A DNA stretch of 64,000 nt from an uncultured Pelagibacteraceae bacterium (GTDB lineage: Bacteria; Pseudomonadota; Alphaproteobacteria; Pelagibacterales; Pelagibacteraceae). The stretch spans positions 62,001 to 126,000 of the forward strand of contig CACKHN010000002.1 in assembly GCA_902599995.1 (NCBI GenBank). The letters are read 5' to 3'. Shown one piece after another: positions 59,288-64,000 of this stretch. Below the pieces are notes generated by a model. It did no database searches and was not told the DNA's origin. It was given only the letters and a program-made list of their open reading frames with translations. Both the position numbers and the translations under genes were made by a program. Numbering within the stretch: the stretch's first letter is position 1; every line of letters starts with the position of its first letter.

Positions 59288-59888
59288 AAAGAAATTTATT
59301 TATCTTATTTCTCCTAACAAAATATATAAAAATTTTTTTAAAGATCTTCAAAAAGTACTAGAAACTGGAAAAATCAGTTTTTTTCAATTGAGACTTAAAA
59401 AATATTCCTTCAAACATAAAATTTTGATTGGACAAAAAATAAAAAAAGTCTGTAAAAAAAATAAAGTAAAATTTTTAATCAATGACGACCCAATACTTGC
59501 AAAAAAATTAGGTGCTGATGGTTGTCATTTAGGTCAAAAAGATATGAATATAAAAGAAGCTAGGAAGATAATTGGCAAAAAAATTATAGGTATTACCTGC
59601 CATAATTCTATAACTTTAGCAAAGATAGCTATAAAGGCTAAAGCAAGCTATTTAGCGTTTGGAGCTTTTTACTCTTCTAAAACTAAAAAAACCAAACATA
59701 CAGCAAATATCAAAATTTTAAATAAGATTAAAAAAATTACTAAAACTCCTATTGTAGCTATTGGAGGGATTAATTCCAAAAATTATAAAAAACTGTTATT
59801 GAACAATGCAAATTTTTTAGCTATCTCAGGCTACGTTTGGAGTAATAAAAAATTTAAACCCTTAGAAGCAATAGAAAGAGTAGAATGA
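59268..59888 (+). CDS. thiE: Thiamine-phosphate synthase-like protein
   Basis: 206 residues from GTG 59268, overlapping fba by 20 bases; a TTG at 59274 could also start it. The TPS barrel is seen in FFQLRLKKYS, KFLINDDPILAKKLGADG, CHLGQKDMNIKEAR and TPIVAIGGINSKN. ThiE joins HMP diphosphate to thiazole phosphate. The protein is more basic than usual and its ends are divergent, so a TenI-like or altered role is not excluded. It overlaps efp by 4 bases. Confidence 0.83.
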   Translation: MNLRLNKKKFIYLISPNKIYKNFFKDLQKVLETGKISFFQLRLKKYSFKHKILIGQKIKKVCKKNKVKFLINDDPILAKKLGADGCHLGQKDMNIKEARKIIGKKIIGITCHNSITLAKIAIKAKASYLAFGAFYSSKTKKTKHTANIKILNKIKKITKTPIVAIGGINSKNYKKLLLNNANFLAISGYVWSNKKFKPLEAIERVE

Positions 59889-60445
59889 AAATTAATGCTG
59901 GTGAGATAAGAGTTGGAATGCTTTTAGAATATAAGAATGATCTATGGCAAGTTTTAAAAACTCAGCATGTTAAACCTGGTAAAGGTGGTGCCTTTGCACA
60001 AGTTGAAATGAAAAGTGTAGGAAAAAATACTAAGTTAAATGAAAGATTTAGATCAAGTGAAACTGTTGAAAAGGCTTCTTTAGAGGAAACAAAATTTAAT
60101 TATCTTTATGAGGATGAAAATTATTATTTTTTTATGGATCCAAAAAGCTTTGAACAAATACAAATTAAAAAAGATATGGTTGGAGAAAAGGGAAAACTTT
60201 TGACAGAAAATCTTGAGGTTTCTATAAATTTTTATAATGAAAATCCAATTTCAATTGAACTGCCTAATCAAATAAAGTGTAAAATAGGTACAACTGATGC
60301 AGCTTTAAAAGGACAAACAGTTTCGTCATCATATAAACCTGCAATTCTTGATAATGGATTAAATATTCAAGTACCTCCATTCATCGAGTCAGGAGATGAG
60401 GTAATAATTGATACAAGAAATTTAGAATACGTAAAAAAAATTTAA
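59885..60445 (+). CDS. efp: Translation elongation factor P
   Basis: 186 residues, standard length. Three beta-barrel domains are present: KOW-like (INAGEIRVGMLLEYKNDLWQ to KPGKGGAFAQVEMK), OB and C-terminal (ATTDAAL-like GTTDAALKGQTVSSSYKPA and the end FIESGDEVIIDTR). The modifiable lysine is in KPGKGGAF. EF-P relieves stalling at proline runs. It shares ATGA with thiE and is 3 bases before suhB. Confidence 0.97.
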   Translation: MKINAGEIRVGMLLEYKNDLWQVLKTQHVKPGKGGAFAQVEMKSVGKNTKLNERFRSSETVEKASLEETKFNYLYEDENYYFFMDPKSFEQIQIKKDMVGEKGKLLTENLEVSINFYNENPISIELPNQIKCKIGTTDAALKGQTVSSSYKPAILDNGLNIQVPPFIESGDEVIIDTRNLEYVKKI

Positions 60446-60448
60446 AAT

Positions 60449-61189
60449 ATGATTTCAATATCCTCAAATCTGAATATTATGATAAAGGCTGTGGAGAAAG
60501 CATCTAAATTAGTAATAAGAGATTTTGGAGAAGTTGAAAAATTACAAATTTCTAAAAAGGGTCCTAGAGATTTTGTAACTAAAACAGATAAACGTGTTGA
60601 AAATATTATAATTGATGAACTTAGTAAGACAAAAAAAAATTACTCTTTCCTTTCAGAGGAGATTGGAAAAATTAAAAATAAGGATGAGGAAAATATTTGG
60701 ATTATAGACCCGATTGATGGAACAACAAATTTCCTCCATGGCATTCCACATTTTGCAATTTGTATTGCTTTACAGTCAAATGAAGAAATAATAAGTGGTT
60801 TAATTTTTGATCCTATCAAAGACGAAATGTTTTTTGCTGAAAAAAATAAAGGTTCTTATCTCAATAACCAAAGATTAAGAGTATCAAAAAAAAATGTTAT
60901 AGGTGATTGTTTGTTTTCGAGTAATCATGATGGAGTAAAATTTAGTAATTTTAATATGCGCTACACTGGTTGTTCAGCTCTAGACCTAGCTTATGTGGCC
61001 GCTGGTAGATTTGATGGTTTTTTTCACAATAATATTAACCTTTGGGATGTAGCAGCTGGATCACTGATGGTACGGGAAGCTGGTGGAGTCGTAAATGATC
61101 TAAATAAATTTAGCAGTAATGGAATTAATATTAGAGCCTCAAGTGACGGAATTAACAATAAAATGCTTAAAGAATTAGAGAACTTTTAA
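60449..61189 (+). CDS. suhB: Inositol monophosphatase family protein SuhB
   Basis: 246 residues. Metal sites are in LSEEIG (first Glu) and WIIDPIDGTTNFLHGIPHF, with the third in NLWDVAAGSLMVREAGG. In E. coli SuhB also acts in rRNA antitermination; which role applies here is unknown. The start could be 60449 or the ATG at 60479 (MIKAVEKASK), the latter nearer the family's typical start. It ends the tkt operon run. Confidence 0.93.
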   Translation: MISISSNLNIMIKAVEKASKLVIRDFGEVEKLQISKKGPRDFVTKTDKRVENIIIDELSKTKKNYSFLSEEIGKIKNKDEENIWIIDPIDGTTNFLHGIPHFAICIALQSNEEIISGLIFDPIKDEMFFAEKNKGSYLNNQRLRVSKKNVIGDCLFSSNHDGVKFSNFNMRYTGCSALDLAYVAAGRFDGFFHNNINLWDVAAGSLMVREAGGVVNDLNKFSSNGINIRASSDGINNKMLKELENF

Positions 61190-61224
61190 TTGTGTTATAA
61201 ATTTCCTTTGCTATAAATCTCGTT

Positions 61225-61455
61225 ATGAAAAAAAATATTCACCCTAATTACCACTTAATTAAAGTAGAAATGACAGATGGTAGTCAATTTGAAACTAAGT
61301 CCACATGGGGCGCTGAAGGAGACTTACTGAAGTTAGAAATTGATCCTAAATCCCATTCTGCATGGACAGGAGGAAAACAAAAATTAATGGATAAAGGTAG
61401 AATAAGTAAATTTAATAAAAAATTTCAAAATTTTAAATCAGAAAAAAAAAATTAA
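61225..61455 (+). CDS. rpmE: 50S ribosomal protein L31
   Basis: 76 residues. [19 protein letters not shown] and the [20 protein letters not shown] segment identify L31. It is the cysteine-free form that does not bind zinc. A TATAAA box at 61212-61217 stands just before the ATG with a TTGTGT box 16 bases further up. If this is the promoter, the mRNA would be nearly leaderless, and no Shine-Dalgarno site is seen. Confidence 0.95.
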   Translation: MKKNIHPNYHLIKVEMTDGSQFETKSTWGAEGDLLKLEIDPKSHSAWTGGKQKLMDKGRISKFNKKFQNFKSEKKN

Positions 61456-62031
61456 ATGTCAAATGCACCCCTAATGCCAATGGCTACTGCCGTTTGGCTA
61501 GTTGAAAACACAACATTAACATTCAAGCAAATTGCAGATTTTTGCCAATTACACGAAGTGGAGATTCAAGGTATTGCAGATGGTGAGGTAGCTAAAGGTA
61601 TTAAAGCTTACAATCCTATAATATCAGGTCAGTTATCAAGAGAGGAAATTGAATTATCTTCAAAAGATGAAAACAGACCATTACAAATTAAAAGTAGAGA
61701 TATTGAAATTTCAAATTCAGAAAAAAAAATAAAAAAATATGTACCACTTTCAAAAAGACAAGATAAACCAGACTCCGCATTATGGCTTATCAGGCAGCAT
61801 AATTTACTTAAGGACTCTCAAATTGCAAGGCTTGTTGGAATAACAAAAAATTCAGTCACTTCAATCAGAAACAAAAGCTATTGGAATTATAATAATCTAA
61901 ATCCAAAAGATCCTGTTGCATTAAACTTATTTACTCAAAAAGATTTATTAGGTGCTATAGAGAAAGCTGAGAGAAGAATAAAAAGAGAGAGGAAACAGAA
62001 CGTAAAAAAAGAAAGTAATCTTACATCTTGA
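61456..62031 (+). CDS. trcR: DUF1013 cell-cycle regulator TrcR
   Basis: 191 residues. The N-terminal PMATAVWLVENTTLTFKQIA and the second helix-turn-helix-like WLIRQHNLLKDSQIARLVG define DUF1013, a family confined to alphaproteobacteria. The Caulobacter member was described as a cell-cycle transcriptional regulator. It abuts rpmE with no gap and has no visible ribosome site, so its translation may be coupled to rpmE. Confidence 0.92.
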   Translation: MSNAPLMPMATAVWLVENTTLTFKQIADFCQLHEVEIQGIADGEVAKGIKAYNPIISGQLSREEIELSSKDENRPLQIKSRDIEISNSEKKIKKYVPLSKRQDKPDSALWLIRQHNLLKDSQIARLVGITKNSVTSIRNKSYWNYNNLNPKDPVALNLFTQKDLLGAIEKAERRIKRERKQNVKKESNLTS

Positions 62032-62088
62032 TAACAAATAAAATTTATAGACATAAAATTATAATAGTGATAGTTAATAATTTTTTTT

Positions 62089-62093
62089 GGAGG
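62089..62093 (+). promoter_or_regulatory. Ribosome binding site of rpsU, points to an ATT start
   Basis: GGAGG at 62089-62093 is a full Shine-Dalgarno core. It lies downstream of the only conventional in-frame start upstream (TTG 62087-62089), so cannot serve it. It is 5 bases before the ATT codon at 62099. Confidence 0.75.
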
Positions 62094-62098
62094 TAGTT

Positions 62099-62293
62099 AT
62101 TAAAATAGAAGTTAAAGATAACAATATTGAGCAAGCCCTAAGAGTTTTAAAAAGAAAACTTCAAAGGGATGGTTTTTTTAAAGTAATAAAATTAAAAAAT
62201 ACTTATGAAAAGCCTTCAGAAAAGAAAAAAAGAATTCTTCAAGAGAATATTAAAAGGGTTAAAAAATTAAATAAACTTAAAAATAGAATATAA
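62099..62293 (+). CDS. rpsU: 30S ribosomal protein S21, probable ATT start
   Basis: 64 residues if initiated at ATT 62099 (68 from TTG 62087). From ATT the protein reads MKIEVKDNNIEQALRVLKRK, which aligns residue for residue with alphaproteobacterial S21 starting M-x-V-x-V-R-DNN-VDQAL. NTYEKPSEKKKR and the basic helical tail follow. S21 sits near the anti-Shine-Dalgarno region of 16S rRNA and helps initiation. It is 56 bases downstream of trcR. Confidence 0.9.
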   Translation: MKIEVKDNNIEQALRVLKRKLQRDGFFKVIKLKNTYEKPSEKKKRILQENIKRVKKLNKLKNRI

Positions 62294-62299
62294 GTATAC

Positions 62300-62376
<77 letters not shown>

Positions 62377-62384
62377 ATCCAAAA

Positions 62385-63083
62385 CTAAATTTTAAAATTA
62401 GATTTTTTACTATCAATTAAAAAAGCTTTGACAGTTTCTTTTGTAAGCTGATCAAACGATTTACCAAAGTTTTCTATTTTTTCAATAATCGCTGGTGGCA
62501 CAGTAATGATATGGCACCCTAACTGTTTTGCCTGCAAATAATTATAAGGTTCTCTAACACTTGCCCATAAAATCTCAACATTTTTAAAGGTTTTTGCTAA
62601 TTTGATACTTTTTATGAACTCTGGCACAGGATCTTTTCCTACATCCCCCGCTCTTCCAGCAAAAATAGAAATAATTACTTTAGTCTTTTTATTAATTAAC
62701 TTCAAAATCTTTTCTGCCTGTTTAGCGTTATAGACAGCTGTTATATTAAGTTTAATATTTTCATCATTTAATTCTTTAATGATTCGACCCATAAATTTAC
62801 CTTTAGAATTTGAAATTGGAACTTTTATATAAACATTTTTTCCCCAAGTATTTATCTTCATTGCTTGAATTTTCATCTCATAATATTCGTCAGCAAATAC
62901 TTCGAGAGATACTGGTTTATTGTTACAAATCTTTAAGATTTTTTTTGAATATGCTTTGTAATCTTTTGCTCCTGCTTTTCTCATTAAACTTGGATTAGTT
63001 GTAAATCCTTTAACAATTTTTTTTTTGTTAAATTTTTTAATTTGATTTAATTCCGCAATGTCACAAAATATTTTAGTATTCAA
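62385..63083 (-). CDS. Short transaldolase / fructose-6-phosphate aldolase-like protein
   Basis: 232 residues from TTG 63083 (no ATG fits). The short transaldolase group has IFCDIAELNQIKKF at the start, GFTTNPSLMRKAGA, the Schiff-base lysine in VYIKVPIS, LNITAVYNAKQAEKI, and ISIFAGRAGDVGKDP. It could act as transaldolase in the pentose pathway with Tkt, or as an F6P aldolase; sequence alone does not decide. It lies 8 bases after pntB and converges with tRNA-fMet. Confidence 0.88.
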   Translation of the reverse strand: MNTKIFCDIAELNQIKKFNKKKIVKGFTTNPSLMRKAGAKDYKAYSKKILKICNNKPVSLEVFADEYYEMKIQAMKINTWGKNVYIKVPISNSKGKFMGRIIKELNDENIKLNITAVYNAKQAEKILKLINKKTKVIISIFAGRAGDVGKDPVPEFIKSIKLAKTFKNVEILWASVREPYNYLQAKQLGCHIITVPPAIIEKIENFGKSFDQLTKETVKAFLIDSKKSNFKI

Positions 63084-63091
63084 ATTTATAC

Positions 63092-64000
63092 CTATAGATT
63101 TTTAGTAATGTCTTCTGTCATTTTTTTTGCGTCTGAAAACAACATCAAAGTATTTTCTTTATAAAATAGATCATTATCAATTCCAGCATAACCAGGGGAC
63201 AGGCTTCTTTTTACAAATAATACCGATTTACATTTTTCAACATCTAGAACTGGCATTCCATAAATTGGACTTTGCGGATCTGTTTTTGCAACTGGGTTTG
63301 TTACATCATTAGCGCCTATAACAAATGCTACATCTGCATTTGCAAAATCGTTATTAATTTCCTCTAATTCAAATACCTCATCATATGGAACATTTGCCTC
63401 AGCTAATAATACATTCATATGACCTGGCATTCGTCCAGCTACAGGGTGAATTGCATAAGAAACTTTTATTTCATTTTTTTTTAAAGTATCAACCATTTCT
63501 CTTAAAGCGTGTTGTGCTTGTGCGACAGCCATACCATAACCTGGAACAATTATTACTGATGAAGCATTTTTCATTAAAAAAGCAGCATCATCTGCATTTC
63601 CACTTTTAACTGGTCTTTGCTCTCTATTTTGTGATGAAGCTGACTGCTCAGTTGCTCCAAACCCTCCTAAGATTACATTAAAGAATGACCTATTCATTCC
63701 TTTACACATTATATAAGATAAAATTGCTCCAGAGGATCCTACTAATGCACCAGTAATTATTAATGCCGTATTTTCTAAAGTAAATCCAATTCCAGCTGCA
63801 GCCCAACCTGAGTATGAATTTAACATTGAGATCACCACTGGCATATCTGCTCCACCAATTGGAATTATTAATAAAAAACCAATTAAGAATGATATAACAA
63901 GTAATATCCAAAATAAATTCGAGGACTGAGTTGAGCAAAGTAAATAGGTTATAACAATTATTGAAATTAAAATTAAAGCATTTAATGGATGCTGACCTTT
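63092..64000 (-). CDS. pntB: NAD(P) transhydrogenase beta subunit PntB, 5' end off window
   Basis: The frame is open from the stop at 63092 to the right edge (302 residues), so only the C-terminal two thirds is here. Membrane helices appear in the first 100 residues, including [20 protein letters not shown]. The NADP(H)-binding domain III follows, with [21 protein letters not shown] and [20 protein letters not shown]. The C-terminus reads [20 protein letters not shown]. PntAB uses the proton gradient to make NADPH. Confidence 0.96.
   Translation of the reverse strand, partial: KGQHPLNALILISIIVITYLLCSTQSSNLFWILLVISFLIGFLLIIPIGGADMPVVISMLNSYSGWAAAGIGFTLENTALIITGALVGSSGAILSYIMCKGMNRSFFNVILGGFGATEQSASSQNREQRPVKSGNADDAAFLMKNASSVIIVPGYGMAVAQAQHALREMVDTLKKNEIKVSYAIHPVAGRMPGHMNVLLAEANVPYDEVFELEEINNDFANADVAFVIGANDVTNPVAKTDPQSPIYGMPVLDVEKCKSVLFVKRSLSPGYAGIDNDLFYKENTLMLFSDAKKMTEDITKNL

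Overview
This is a very AT-rich, densely packed stretch of a small alphaproteobacterial genome, almost certainly from the SAR11 clade (Candidatus Pelagibacter or a close relative). The grounds are the low GC, intergenic gaps nearly always under 120 bp, many overlapping start/stop codons, a circularly permuted two-piece tmRNA, ThyX instead of ThyA, pyruvate phosphate dikinase, a class I FBP aldolase, DUF1013/TrcR, and a folP-glmM / tilS-ftsH / tol-pal gene order typical of alphaproteobacteria. No insertion sequence, prophage, CRISPR array or rRNA was seen. No stretch over 300 bp lacks a gene except 18610-18921, which holds the tmRNA.

Layout. 1-1716 (-) is the N-terminal part of an ammonium transporter fused to a SpoIIE/RsbU-type PP2C phosphatase domain; it runs off the left edge. 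1792-16805 (-) is one long co-directional block: hflK-hflC-DUF2065-degP-miaA, then ilvI-ilvH-ilvC-leuA (branched-chain amino acids), then mreB-mreC-mreD-mrdA-rodA (cell elongation). Mrp (+) and thyX (-) converge at 17.7 kb. The tmRNA (+) lies at 18.65-18.92 kb. 18922-25337 (-) is an S49 peptidase-glyQ-glyS-ppdK unit. 25.4-32.2 kb carries ispB, pdxH, aroC, the isoprenoid cluster xseB-ispA-dxs, and a Sua5/YrdC tRNA-modification gene. 32.2-36.2 kb is the most accessory-looking part: an ABC-2 exporter pair, a DPM1-like glycosyltransferase and a large divergent membrane protein. tRNA-Arg(TCG), rluD and rpoH follow.

38.2-54.1 kb (-) is a second long block: YgfA/ZapA/coiled-coil protein, YmdB-like phosphodiesterase, yebC, a RuvC-like resolvase, tolQ-tolR-tolA-tolB-pal, a terminator, cpoB, tilS, ftsH, folP, glmM, thiD, purA. 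54.1-62.3 kb (+) is tkt-gap-pgk-fba-thiE-efp-suhB, then rpmE, trcR, rpsU and initiator tRNA-fMet. A short transaldolase and the C-terminal 302 residues of PntB (-) close the window.

The metabolic genes fit a streamlined heterotroph running lower glycolysis mostly in the gluconeogenic direction (ppdK, gap, pgk, class I fba, tkt, short transaldolase). The gap product has a cofactor loop suggesting NADP(H) use. The most notable observations are the Amt-phosphatase fusion, a phage/plastid-type RuvC-like gene at the ruv-tol locus with ruvA and ruvB absent, and an apparent ATT start codon for ribosomal protein S21.
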